60,480 bases of DNA from Verrucomicrobiaceae bacterium. Its GTDB lineage: Bacteria; Verrucomicrobiota; Verrucomicrobiia; Verrucomicrobiales; V1-33. The notes under the pieces are model-generated. The model was not told where the DNA came from. It did not search any database and saw only the letters and a list, made by a program, of their open reading frames with translations. Location: positions 1-60,480 of the forward strand of contig JAIXVE010000312.1 of the NCBI GenBank assembly GCA_027483175.1. Direction: 5' to 3'. Positions 18,801-25,279 of this stretch are shown here, piece after piece; positions within the stretch are counted from its first letter, which is position 1, and each line of letters opens with the position of its first letter. The translations under genes were made by a program, and so were the position numbers.

Positions 18801-20898
18801 AGCCGAGAGCGTCTTCGAGCGAGTAGCCTGGGAGGGTGGAGTTGACGATGTTGGGATCGACGCCGTAGTCGGCGGTGATGCCGCCGTTCCATGTGGTGGG
18901 GAGACCTGGCTGGGAGTTGGACTGGGAGCGGACTCGGGAGGCGAAGAGATAGGATTGGGAGTCTGGAGGGCCGCTGATGAAGCCCGGGCGGAAGGCGGAG
19001 ACGCGGAGCGTGGTGGAGGTGGTGACGTTGAGGGTGAAGACGGGGCTGGTGCCGGGGGCGGATGGAGGGACGAGCGTGCCGTTGGTGAGGGTGGGGGCGG
19101 ATCCGTTTGTGGTGTAGACGATGGGGGCGTCCGGGGTGGGGCAGGAGACGGTGACGGGGAAGGGGGTGGAGAACCAGCCGCGTTTGACGCTGAAGGAGAT
19201 GTCCTCGATGAAGCCGGCGAAGGCTCCTGCGTTAGGCGCGCCCGGGGTGGGCGTGGTCATGTAGGCGGCGTCGAGCGAGCGGATGTCGAGTGCGGCGAGT
19301 TCGGGAGCGAAGAGGAAGTCGGTGCTGGCGATGCTGCTATTGAGCCCGTGGACGGCGAGGAGATTGGTGCCGTTGCGGAAGAGATGACGCCACGGGGTGA
19401 GGTCGATGGATTCGAGGCGGACGGCATCGGTGATGGGGCGGTCGGATGAGGCGGCGGCGTTCCATGCGGGGGAAGGCGGGGCGTTTCGGGAGAGGATGGT
19501 GGTGCCGTTGAGGGCGAGGACGAAGCCGTCGTCGTAGCGGACGCGGAGGGAGAGTTCTTCGTAATCTGCGGGAGGGCGGGAGATGAGGAAGGGGACGCGG
19601 AGCCATGCGGAGCTGCTGATGCCTGACATGGAGGCGGCGGTGTTAGAGACGGCGAAGGCGGCGACACCGGAGAGGGAGAGAGGAGAAGCGCCGGTGGAGA
19701 GGGAGAAGACCTGAGCGGCGGTGAGGGCGGAGCTGAAGATGGCGGCGTCGTCGATTTCGCCGGTGAGGTACTGGCTGGGGGCGTCGTTGGAGAAGCCGAG
19801 GTGGAGACGTTTCTGCCAGTCGAAGTTGGAGAGGTTTTTGGCACCGGAGGCGACGAGGGCTCCGTCGACGTAGAGCTTTTGGCCGCCTTGAGTGCCGCCG
19901 TAAACGTGAGCGGCGTGGTGCCATCTGCCGTCGGCGTAGGCTTTGCTAGTGGAGCCGATGGTTTCGTCGTTCCATGTACGGGCGCGGATGTTGCCGGCGG
20001 AGAGATAGACGTGGCGGTCGTGGCCGCCGGCACCCAGTTCGCCGTCGCTGATGGAGAGGAGGCCTGCGCCGGGGTTGGAGGTGCGGAACCAGAACGAGGC
20101 GGTGTAGGACGTTTCGGAGACGTCGAGGGGTGCGCTGAAGTAGTCGCCGTCGGTGCTGGTGAAGGCGAGGGAATTGCCGGAGCCGATGGGGGAAGGAAAG
20201 CTGGTGCTGGAGGCTGGGCCGTTGAGGGTGGCGGTGATGCTGCTGATGGCGTCGACTGGGCCGGAGTCGAAGGACCAGTAGGCTAGGGGGCGTGGGCCGG
20301 TAGGGGTGGTTTGCCAGCCGACGGCGGCCTGGACGGGGGACCATGAGGAATCGTCGAAGGCTGGGTCCTGCCATGGGGAGGCGGCGTCGGCGGCGGTGGG
20401 GATTTTCCAGCGGCCGGTGGTGATGGGGCGGATGAGGGTGTCCTCGGTGGTGAGATTGCCGGTGCCGTAGGAGACGTCAGGGCGCTGGCGAGGGAAGAGG
20501 GGCGCGAAGCTGCTTGCGATGGAGGTTCCGTCGGGTTGGACGAGGGCGAGGAATTCGCCGGCGCTGTCGAGGGAGAAGGACGTGTGGAGAGGAGCGAGGG
20601 GTGAGGAGCGGTCTTTTCCGGAGCAGAAGACGACGAGGCGGGCTCCGGGGGCGAGGGATACGGCGGGGATGCGCCACTGGCGGAGATCGGCGGCGTTGTC
20701 GGTTAGGAACCAGCCGTCGAGGGAAGCGGCGTTGGGGCCGGTGTTTTCGATTTCGAGCCAGTCCGGGTGGTCGCCATCGGCGTCGGTTAGGCCGCTGGCG
20801 TTGTCGGCCATGAATTCCGAGATGCGGAGCGCGGCGCGGAGTGGGGGTGCGGCGAGGAGGAGGAGGGCCGCGGCGCAGGCGGAGAGGGAGGGCTTCAT
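15853..20898 (-). CDS. Giant secreted CotH-family protein with lamin-tail, LamG and chitobiase-C-like domains
   Basis: 1681 aa with a Sec signal peptide (1-22). Approximate domain order: lamin-tail domain 23-150 (LRISEFMADNASG, HPDWLEIENTG); galactose-binding-like 160-205; LamG-type concanavalin fold 205-400 (YWSFDSG); second galactose-binding-like 405-545; chitobiase/FN3-associated module 575-650 (PIVYTTNGSAPT); CotH kinase-like domain about 690-1000 (MRDAYMRQSMRDLGNLSGHS, NGLYWGLYEITERPEEDF, GWHFIPWDQEISNDN); another FN3-associated module near 1120-1170 (GTIYYTTDGSDP); galactose-binding-like 1185-1330; second lamin-tail 1375-1510; and a short calcium-type DPDGDGRSALAEYAMG motif before the C-terminus. 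Known CotH domains are atypical kinases that phosphorylate secreted proteins; activity here is inferred. A paralogue lies at 34073-39025. It converges with the metallopeptidase across 10 nt. Confidence 0.9.
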   Translation of the reverse strand: MKPSLSACAAALLLLAAPPLRAALRISEFMADNASGLTDADGDHPDWLEIENTGPNAASLDGWFLTDNAADLRQWRIPAVSLAPGARLVVFCSGKDRSSPLAPLHTSFSLDSAGEFLALVQPDGTSIASSFAPLFPRQRPDVSYGTGNLTTEDTLIRPITTGRWKIPTAADAASPWQDPAFDDSSWSPVQAAVGWQTTPTGPRPLAYWSFDSGPVDAISSITATLNGPASSTSFPSPIGSGNSLAFTSTDGDYFSAPLDVSETSYTASFWFRTSNPGAGLLSISDGELGAGGHDRHVYLSAGNIRARTWNDETIGSTSKAYADGRWHHAAHVYGGTQGGQKLYVDGALVASGAKNLSNFDWQKRLHLGFSNDAPSQYLTGEIDDAAIFSSALTAAQVFSLSTGASPLSLSGVAAFAVSNTAASMSGISSSAWLRVPFLISRPPADYEELSLRVRYDDGFVLALNGTTILSRNAPPSPAWNAAASSDRPITDAVRLESIDLTPWRHLFRNGTNLLAVHGLNSSIASTDFLFAPELAALDIRSLDAAYMTTPTPGAPNAGAFAGFIEDISFSVKRGWFSTPFPVTVSCPTPDAPIVYTTNGSAPTLTNGTLVPPSAPGTSPVFTLNVTTSTTLRVSAFRPGFISGPPDSQSYLFASRVRSQSNSQPGLPTTWNGGITADYGVDPNIVNSTLPGYSLEDALGSLPTLSITGNPADFFGAPSGVYYNTGQRGLASEKVVSVEFFNPQQPSEQWQAEAGIRSHGNSSRDHGFTTKHPLRLYFRRDYGDPKLNEQVFPDSNVNSFNRLLLRAASTDSWPVVDGPPRWVNEKGTYMRDAYMRQSMRDLGNLSGHSRYVQLFLNGLYWGLYEITERPEEDFAASYLGGDPDEYDVIKDFAELASGNRTAWDQLMAMANTNPSTLSTDAGYWLVQGLNPDGSPHASAPPLLHMQSFIDYMILHIAGGAEDWPDHNYWAVRRRGPLSDGWHFIPWDQEISNDNTTRTGSHIFPGTFELVSAANSPAILYDRLRRGPAFRFRFRERVHTLYQNGGPLAASNSRARWASIQSRIDKAIVGESARWGDSKQTPAFKRETTWLAEMNFMQLPGSGFWDVMWPRQLQRFRNVSLYPSIDQPSFTRNPGPANPGTAIGITAPSGTIYYTTDGSDPRLPDGSVSPRASIFNPPTATLPIIPRNSTWRYLVTPSAPASSWTSTGFDDSSWPQGAGQLGYGDGDEGTVIGYGPLTTNRYMTTYFRRSFSAPADSVTLALRIRLLRDDGAVVYLNGREIMRSNLHPTNPITWATAATAAVAGTEESTVYLEATASPALLNPGSNVIAVEIHKVAPADDDLSFDLALDASIQSAGPFLALDSSRTVRTRAFLNNDWSGLNSAFYQVDSVPPSPSNLVVSRIHYHPAEPSTPAELAAATNRDDFEFIELLNVGTQTIDLPGLAFTEGIAFTFFPGAAITQLAPGARVLIARNATALAARYGPGLPIAGNFDNETGLANSGESLTLSSPSGTIRQFAYDDFLPWPSEPDGNGPTLVLTTPSPAAASDAWHNNGLNWHAATIATPGASSSPTFSQWLAANPHPNDPDGDGRSALAEYAMGSLPLVPDASPILTATSTPAGTQLTLTRAIGPQVGFRLESSPDLASWSPLPLTPSARSSSGPLESISYLLPTSPTPTFFRAVFSLP

Positions 20899-20984
20899 GG
20901 GACGGAAAGGGGCTGGGGCAGAGTGTGGCGGAAACCATGCTCTGCGGCAATGCCTTTCCCGGGAGCCCGCAGCGGGCGGTGGGT

Positions 20985-21671
20985 TTACTCGACTTTGAGG
21001 TCGCGGAGGGCGGTGGTCACGAGTGGGGCCCAGCGGGCGTAGGCGGTGGCGTTGACGTGGAGACCGTCTTTTTCGAAGAGGGAGGCGTCGGGTTTGCCGT
21101 CTTTGGCGAGGAGGGTGGGTGCGACGTCGATGAAGCGGAAGCGGTCGGGGGCGGACTTGGTGAAATCGGCGATGCGATGATTAGCGTCTTCCTGGAGCGG
21201 GCGGAGGTGCCAGCGCTGGATGCTGGGTTTGATAGAGAGGAAGATGATGGGGACCTTGGATGGGAGGGCGGCGTCGAGGGCGGCGACGAAGGATTTGAAG
21301 TCGTCGGCGGTTTTCTCTGCGGAAGCGCCTTTGGCGGCGAGGTCGTTGTCGCCGGCGTAGAAGACGATGGCGCGGGGTTGGAGTGGGGCGATGAGTTGGG
21401 GGATGAAGGCGGTGTTGTCGGGGATGGTGGAGCCGCCGAAGCCGCGATTGACGAGGGCGAGGGATGGGAAGTCGCGCGGGAGATTCCAGAGCCGGATGGT
21501 GGAGGAACCGGCGAAGACGACGGCGTTTCTGGGAGGGGATTTGGCGGCGTCTTCTGCGGCGAGGCGTTTGAGTTCGGAGGCCCAGCGTTTTTCGGGTGGA
21601 TCGGCGGCGATGGCGAGGGCGGCGAGGGAGGCGGCGAGGGAGGCGGTGATGAAAGAGCGGCGGGAGGGCAT
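20985..21671 (-). CDS. Exported SGNH/GDSL-family hydrolase
   Basis: 228 aa with a short Tat/Sec-like leader (PSRRSFITASLAASLAALAIA). All four SGNH blocks are present: nucleophile S56 in FAGSSTIRLW, block-II glycine in NRGFGGSTIPD (about 80), N109 in YAGDNDLA, and the D202-x2-H205 pair in KDGLHVNATAY. The family hydrolyses esters, typically deacetylating carbohydrates or cleaving lipids; the substrate cannot be read here. The ATG at 21671 lies 4 nt from a tract of five GAAGTGA heptamers (read TCACTTC on the coding strand), so the usual ribosome-binding window is occupied by a pyrimidine-rich repeat. The TlpA-like gene is upstream on the same strand, with the second heptamer array between them; the giant CotH gene follows by 86 nt. 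Confidence 0.9.
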   Translation of the reverse strand: MPSRRSFITASLAASLAALAIAADPPEKRWASELKRLAAEDAAKSPPRNAVVFAGSSTIRLWNLPRDFPSLALVNRGFGGSTIPDNTAFIPQLIAPLQPRAIVFYAGDNDLAAKGASAEKTADDFKSFVAALDAALPSKVPIIFLSIKPSIQRWHLRPLQEDANHRIADFTKSAPDRFRFIDVAPTLLAKDGKPDASLFEKDGLHVNATAYARWAPLVTTALRDLKVE

Positions 21672-21675
21672 GAAG

Positions 21676-21710
21676 GAAGTGAGAAGTGAGAAGTGAGAAG
21701 TGAGAAGTGA
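21676..21710. repeat. Heptanucleotide tandem array, 5 x GAAGTGA
   Basis: Five perfect copies of GAAGTGA on the plus strand, ending 4 nt from the SGNH hydrolase start codon. On the coding strand this is a pyrimidine-rich (TCACTTC)n leader. No protein-coding frame is implied. Copy-number change here would alter the 5' leader of the hydrolase mRNA. Confidence 0.95.
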
Positions 21711-21754
21711 GAAAGAGGAGGGCCGGAACGGAGAAGGAAGAAGGGAGGAGGGAG

Positions 21755-21832
21755 GAAGTGAGAAGTGAGAAAGGGAGAAGTGAGAAGTGAGAAGTGAGAA
21801 GTGAGAAGTGAGAAGTGAGAAGTGAGAAGTGA
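21755..21832. repeat. Heptanucleotide tandem array, 2 + 8 x GAAGTGA
   Basis: Two perfect copies at 21755-21768, an 8-nt variant (GAAAGGGA), then eight perfect copies at 21777-21832, followed by a decayed unit. The array lies between the stop of the TlpA-like gene (21844) and the 5-copy array before the SGNH gene. The two arrays are separated by a purine-rich stretch that looks like a degenerated continuation of the same repeat. Confidence 0.95.
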
Positions 21833-21843
21833 GAAGAGGAGTG

Positions 21844-23070
21844 TTAGGGTTTGGCGGTGGCCTTGCCTTTCAGGGCTTTTTCGATGGCTGGGGCGAGGTC
21901 TTCGCCGCGGATGTTTTTGTTGGCGAGGATGGTGCCGGTGTCGCCGTCGACGAGCATCATGTGGGGGATGGCGCGGATGCCGTAGAGCGTGCCTGGGGCG
22001 GTTTTCCAGCCCTTGCCGTCGAAGGCCTGGGGCCATGTCATGTTTTTTGCGGCGGTGACCTTGGCGATTTTGGCTTCGTCGCCTTCCTTGTCGAAGCTGA
22101 TGCCGAGGATTTCGAGACCGTCCTTGTGGAAGCGGTTGTAGGCGGAGACGACGTTAGGGACCTCGGCGAGGCAGGGGCCGCACCATGTGGCCCAGAAGTC
22201 GAGGAGGACGATTTTTCCTTTGTAGTCGCCGGGGAAGGAGACGGATTTGCCGTTTGTGAGGGTGGCGGTGAAGGCTGGAGCGGTGCGGCCGGGGCTGAGG
22301 TCGGGGCCGGTTGGTTTTTCTGCTTTGGGAGCTTCGGCGGGGGTGAGGGTGAATTTGCCGTCGGGGGTGAGATTGGAGATGGCGAACCATTGATCGCCGA
22401 GCTGGAACGGACGGAAGGATGAGACGACCTCGCCGCGGCCGCCTTTGCCGTTGCTGTCGAGGTCGAGCCAGAGGCCTGCGGCTTCGCCGATGGATTCGGG
22501 TTTGGCGACGAACTGACCGAGGCAGGGCATGTCGAGGAGGGCGGCGGGGACCTTGCGGCCATCAGGGAGCGTAGCGGTTCCGGTGAGGGCGTAGTCGCTG
22601 TAGTAGGTTAGGGGTTCCTTGGGGGCGTTGCCTTTGGGTGGGGCACCGCGGTAGAACATGAGTTGACCGCGGCGCGGGCCGCTGGGGAAGGGGACCTCGA
22701 CGAGGCCGGAGGCGTGCCATGTGACTGATTTCTCACCGGAGGGGAGTTCGGATTCGGTGCGGGTCCATGGGACGGGCGGGTTGTTGTCGAGTTTGCCGTC
22801 GCCTTCGGTGTCGATGGTGAGGGATTCGGGCTCACCGTTTTTGTAGGTGGAGACGACGGTGAATTTCCGGGCGGAATCGCCGCGGCCGATTTCGAGGGTG
22901 CCCTTGGAGCTTTGTGCGGTGCCGTCGGCGGCGTGGGTGATGTCGAGGACGACGTGGTGGGGGCGGAAGCCGAGCCGCCAGTCGCTGACGCCCGATTCTT
23001 TCCAGTCGGTGAGGGCGATTTCGGCTGGGGAAGAGGCGATGAGAGCGGCGAGGGCGAGGGTGGAGCGCAT
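21844..23070 (-). CDS. Exported TlpA-like thioredoxin-fold protein with N-terminal beta domain
   Basis: 408 aa from the ATG at 23070. The open frame runs 52 codons further to 23226, but that stretch is translated heptamer repeat and Pro/Ser-rich junk, whereas RSTLALAALIASSPAE after 23070 is a signal peptide. The N-terminal half (about 20-240) is an unrecognised beta-rich region including TIDTEGDGKLDNNP, a calcium-loop-like stretch. The C-terminal half is a TlpA/ResA thioredoxin domain: GRTAPAFTATLTNG, VLLDFWATWCGPCLAEVP (redox WCGPC near residue 294) and the cis-Pro loop GIRAIPHMMLVD. It likely acts in the periplasm as a disulfide reductase or isomerase. Its start codon directly follows a degenerate heptamer tract and no Shine-Dalgarno is present. 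Confidence 0.9.
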   Translation of the reverse strand: MRSTLALAALIASSPAEIALTDWKESGVSDWRLGFRPHHVVLDITHAADGTAQSSKGTLEIGRGDSARKFTVVSTYKNGEPESLTIDTEGDGKLDNNPPVPWTRTESELPSGEKSVTWHASGLVEVPFPSGPRRGQLMFYRGAPPKGNAPKEPLTYYSDYALTGTATLPDGRKVPAALLDMPCLGQFVAKPESIGEAAGLWLDLDSNGKGGRGEVVSSFRPFQLGDQWFAISNLTPDGKFTLTPAEAPKAEKPTGPDLSPGRTAPAFTATLTNGKSVSFPGDYKGKIVLLDFWATWCGPCLAEVPNVVSAYNRFHKDGLEILGISFDKEGDEAKIAKVTAAKNMTWPQAFDGKGWKTAPGTLYGIRAIPHMMLVDGDTGTILANKNIRGEDLAPAIEKALKGKATAKP

Positions 23071-23072
23071 TG

Positions 23073-23107
23073 GAAGTGAGAAGTGAGAAGTTAGAAGTTT
23101 GAAAGGG
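23073..23107. repeat. Degenerate GAAGTGA heptamer tract at TlpA-like gene start
   Basis: Read on the plus strand: GAAGTGA, GAAGTGA, GAAGTTA, GAAGTTT, GAAAGGG, a run of the same 7-nt unit decaying away from the start codon. It begins 2 nt from the ATG at 23070 and fills the position a ribosome-binding site would occupy. Confidence 0.9.
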
Positions 23108-23222
23108 GGAGGATGAAGGATGACGGGAGGAGACGGAATGGGTGTGGCTGCTGAGGCTTGGCGGATGCTGAGGTGCCTGGGTGGGCCGGAAGACGTTATG
23201 GGAGATGCCAAGTCGTATACGT

Positions 23223-23477
23223 TCATGTGACCACTGGCTTGTAGAGTTTGCGCAGGGATTGGAGGCGGCGCTGAACCTCGATCCAGCCCTCGGCGTCAGA
23301 GAGCAGGTTACATTGCGATCTCGCGCCATCGAGCATCCATGTGTAGATGTCGTTGCTCAACTCCAGCGCTTCGTCGAGGCGCTCGTCTGGCGTCATGGCG
23401 CGCGCGCGTTTGACCTTGTCGGCGTAGATGGCGTCCTGGAGTGCCTTCAATTCAGATCGGCTTGGATCGGGGTTCAT
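23223..23477 (-). CDS. Small hypothetical helical protein (84 aa)
   Basis: 84 aa, predicted soluble and alpha-helical, with no signal peptide or cysteine motif (one Cys). It begins with a Pro/Ser-rich turn, then ELKALQDAIYADKVKRARAM, the motif TPDERLDEALELSNDIYTWM, and a final helix with VQRRLQSLRKLY. The T-P-x-E-R-L-x-x-A-L-E-L pattern recalls small proteins that often accompany toxin-antitoxin-like or nucleotidyltransferase genes, but no partner is adjacent. Base composition differs from its surroundings: the plus strand here is C-rich over G, against the strong G excess everywhere around it, suggesting recent arrival or unusual selection. A real gene is likely from codon structure; the function is unknown. 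Confidence 0.65.
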   Translation of the reverse strand: MNPDPSRSELKALQDAIYADKVKRARAMTPDERLDEALELSNDIYTWMLDGARSQCNLLSDAEGWIEVQRRLQSLRKLYKPVVT

Positions 23478-23736
23478 GGGGATCGAGGTGCTCAGGGGTC
23501 ATTCGGGGAACGTAGCTGGGAAGGCGATGGGGGCAATGGCGCAGGGGAGGGGTGCGTTGGGTGAGCACGAGGGTTTCGGGAGAATGGGGGGGGGCGGAAG
23601 TTGGGAGGAGGCGGGAGGAAATGGCTGAATGTCGTGGGGGTGGGTGTGCGTATGGTGCTGGTGAGGAGCTGGGTGATTCTCGCCGGAGGTTTGGCGGAGA
23701 GTCGGAGGCTTCGCAAATTTCGATGATCAAACCCTG

Positions 23737-25020
23737 ATGATTGCCATGATTTCGATGTTCCGTGTTTTTCGTGATTCCGTTGGATTGGCGATGCTGAGTG
23801 CATCGGTGGCGGGGGCTGCGCCGTGGAGTGGGTGGCGTGGGGCGGATGGGACGGGGATTTCTGTGGAGACGAATCTCCCGCTGAAGTGGAGTGCGAGTGA
23901 GCATGTGAAGTGGAAGACCGCGCTACCGGAGCCGGGGAATTCGACGCCGGTGGTGAGTGGTGATCGTGTGTTCATCACTCAGGCGGTGGGGGATGAACGG
24001 CTGGTGATTTGTTATGCTGTGAAGGATGGAAAGGAGCTCTGGCGCAACGGGGCGAAGGGGGTGGCGAAGGAGCCGAGCCATCCGACGAATCCGTATTGTT
24101 CGGCGTCGCCGGCGCTGGATGACGGGCATGTGTATGCGTGGTTCGGGTCGGCGGGGCTGTATTGTTTTGATTTTGAGGGGAAGCTGGTGTGGCGGGTGGA
24201 TCTTGGGGAACACCGGCACGAGTGGGGGTATTCGACTGGGCCCGTGGTGGTGGGCGGGCTTTGTTATTTGAATTTCGGGCCTGGGCCGCGGAGTTTTCTG
24301 CTGGCGGTGGACAAGGGGACTGGCAAGGAAGTGTGGCGGCAGGACTTGGGGAAAGTGGAGGTGACGATGCCGCGGCAGGATGGTTTTGGTGCGAAGGAGG
24401 GGGTGGTGGGGTCGTGGAGCGTGCCGCTGCTGATTGACACGGGAGATCGGCGGGAGCTGATCATGTCGTGGCCGGAGCAGGTGCGCAGCTATGATCCGCT
24501 GACGGGCAAGGTGCTCTGGCATTGCGGCGGGCTGAATCCGCTGGTGTACAGCACGACGCTATTTGGTGAAGGATTGCTGGTGGCGATGGGAGGGTATGGC
24601 GGCAGTACGGTGGCGGTGCGGCCTGGTGGCAGCGGGGATGTGACGGGAACGCATCGGGTCTGGCATGAGCCTCGCGACAGCGGGCACATTGGGTCCGGGA
24701 TCATCCGGGATGGGCACATTTATGTGATGAACATGAATGGGATTGCGCAGTGCTACGAATTGAAGACAGGCAAGACGGTGTGGAAGGAGCGGCTGAAGGG
24801 CCCGGGGGGCAATTCGGAGTCGTGGTCCTCGATGGTGCTGGCTGGGGACCGGTTGTATGTGCCGAATCAGGGGAGTGACACTTTTGTGGTCAGGGCGTCA
24901 CCGAAGTTCGAGGTGATGGCGGTGAATTCGGTTGGTGACGGGATGACGAATGCGTCGCTGGCGGTGAGTGATGGCCGGATTTATCTGCGCACGCACGCGC
25001 ATTTGTGGTGCATTGAGTGA
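23737..25020 (+). CDS. Exported PQQ-like beta-propeller protein
   Basis: 427 aa with an N-terminal signal peptide (about 1-28, FRDSVGLAMLSASVAGAA). Starts at 23749 or 23755 are also possible. Mature sequence opens with WSGWRGADGTGIS and continues in repeating propeller blades with the A-x-D-x-x-T-G-K-x-x-W motif family (AVDKGTGKEVWRQDLG, YDPLTGKVLWHCGG, YELKTGKTVWKERL). PQQ-like propellers in this phylum are exported and are often not true quinoprotein dehydrogenases; the PQQ-contacting disulfide and metal residues of the alcohol dehydrogenases are not evident. A paralogue with the same opening block lies at 41357-42697. The 259 nt before it show no gene, only G-rich sequence. Confidence 0.88.
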   Translation: MIAMISMFRVFRDSVGLAMLSASVAGAAPWSGWRGADGTGISVETNLPLKWSASEHVKWKTALPEPGNSTPVVSGDRVFITQAVGDERLVICYAVKDGKELWRNGAKGVAKEPSHPTNPYCSASPALDDGHVYAWFGSAGLYCFDFEGKLVWRVDLGEHRHEWGYSTGPVVVGGLCYLNFGPGPRSFLLAVDKGTGKEVWRQDLGKVEVTMPRQDGFGAKEGVVGSWSVPLLIDTGDRRELIMSWPEQVRSYDPLTGKVLWHCGGLNPLVYSTTLFGEGLLVAMGGYGGSTVAVRPGGSGDVTGTHRVWHEPRDSGHIGSGIIRDGHIYVMNMNGIAQCYELKTGKTVWKERLKGPGGNSESWSSMVLAGDRLYVPNQGSDTFVVRASPKFEVMAVNSVGDGMTNASLAVSDGRIYLRTHAHLWCIE

Positions 25021-25021
25021 G

Positions 25022-25044
25022 GATTTGAGATTTGAGATTTGAGA
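25022..25044. repeat. Heptanucleotide repeat, 3 x GATTTGA
   Basis: Three perfect GATTTGA units plus a partial unit directly after the PQQ-like gene stop. The unit resembles the GAAGTGA heptamer elsewhere in the window (4 of 7 positions shared) and has the same 7-nt period. Confidence 0.9.
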
Positions 25045-25045
25045 T

Positions 25046-25177
25046 GGGGCTGGTTCGGAGGGGCGGACCCCTACGGGGTCCTTTGTTATGTTGTTGGGAA
25101 CCGGGGGTACCGCGAGTGGCTCGCGGGACCCCCGGCTATTCGCCGGCCGTCCCTACGGGACGGGGGCTGGTTCGGAG
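25046..25177. repeat. Palindrome cluster bounded by 15-bp direct repeats (REP/MITE-like)
   Basis: GGGGCTGGTTCGGAG occurs at 25046-25060 and again at 25163-25177. Between them lie three hairpins. The first is a perfect 7-bp stem with a TAC loop (25065-25081). The second is a 16-position stem with one mismatch and a TGG loop (25101-25135). The third is another perfect 7-bp stem with a TAC loop (25147-25163). The outer hairpins share the core CCCTACGGG. No ORF is encoded. The structure fits a repetitive extragenic palindrome cluster or a non-autonomous mobile element; only one copy is in this window, so dispersal is unproven. Confidence 0.75.
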
Positions 25178-25185
25178 GAGGGGGG

Positions 25186-25213
25186 GAATAGTAAATTGTG
25201 AATAGTAAATGGT
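25186..25213. repeat. 14-bp tandem duplication (GAATAGTAAATTGT-type)
   Basis: Two adjacent 14-nt copies (25186-25199 and 25200-25213) differing at one base. The 14-nt unit is two 7-nt halves, matching the heptamer period of the other intergenic repeats. It is AT-rich, unlike the surrounding sequence, and lies next to the terminator hairpin of the autotransporter-repeat gene. Confidence 0.85.
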
Positions 25214-25245
25214 AAAAGGGGGGAGCGGCTGGTGCCGCTCCCCCC
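25208..25245 (-). terminator. Strong rho-independent terminator for the autotransporter-repeat gene
   Basis: A perfect 12-bp GC-rich stem (25218-25245) with a TGGT loop is followed on the minus strand by TTTTACC. It lies about 35 nt beyond the stop at 25280. Because the stem is symmetric, it may also slow plus-strand transcription from the PQQ-like gene. Confidence 0.8.
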
Positions 25246-25279
25246 GTTGTGTATGGTGAGGTGGTTAGGGGTGGTGGGG

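Noticed and set aside
20960..20980. Small GC hairpin between SGNH and CotH genes as terminator
   Set aside because: The 5-6 bp stem has no T-tract on either strand.
21676..21832. Direct-repeat arrays as a CRISPR
   Set aside because: The unit is 7 nt with no spacers, so it is a simple tandem repeat.
23071..23226. 52-codon N-terminal extension of the TlpA-like gene
   Set aside because: It translates the heptamer repeat and Pro/Ser-rich sequence; a proper signal peptide begins at the internal ATG at 23070.
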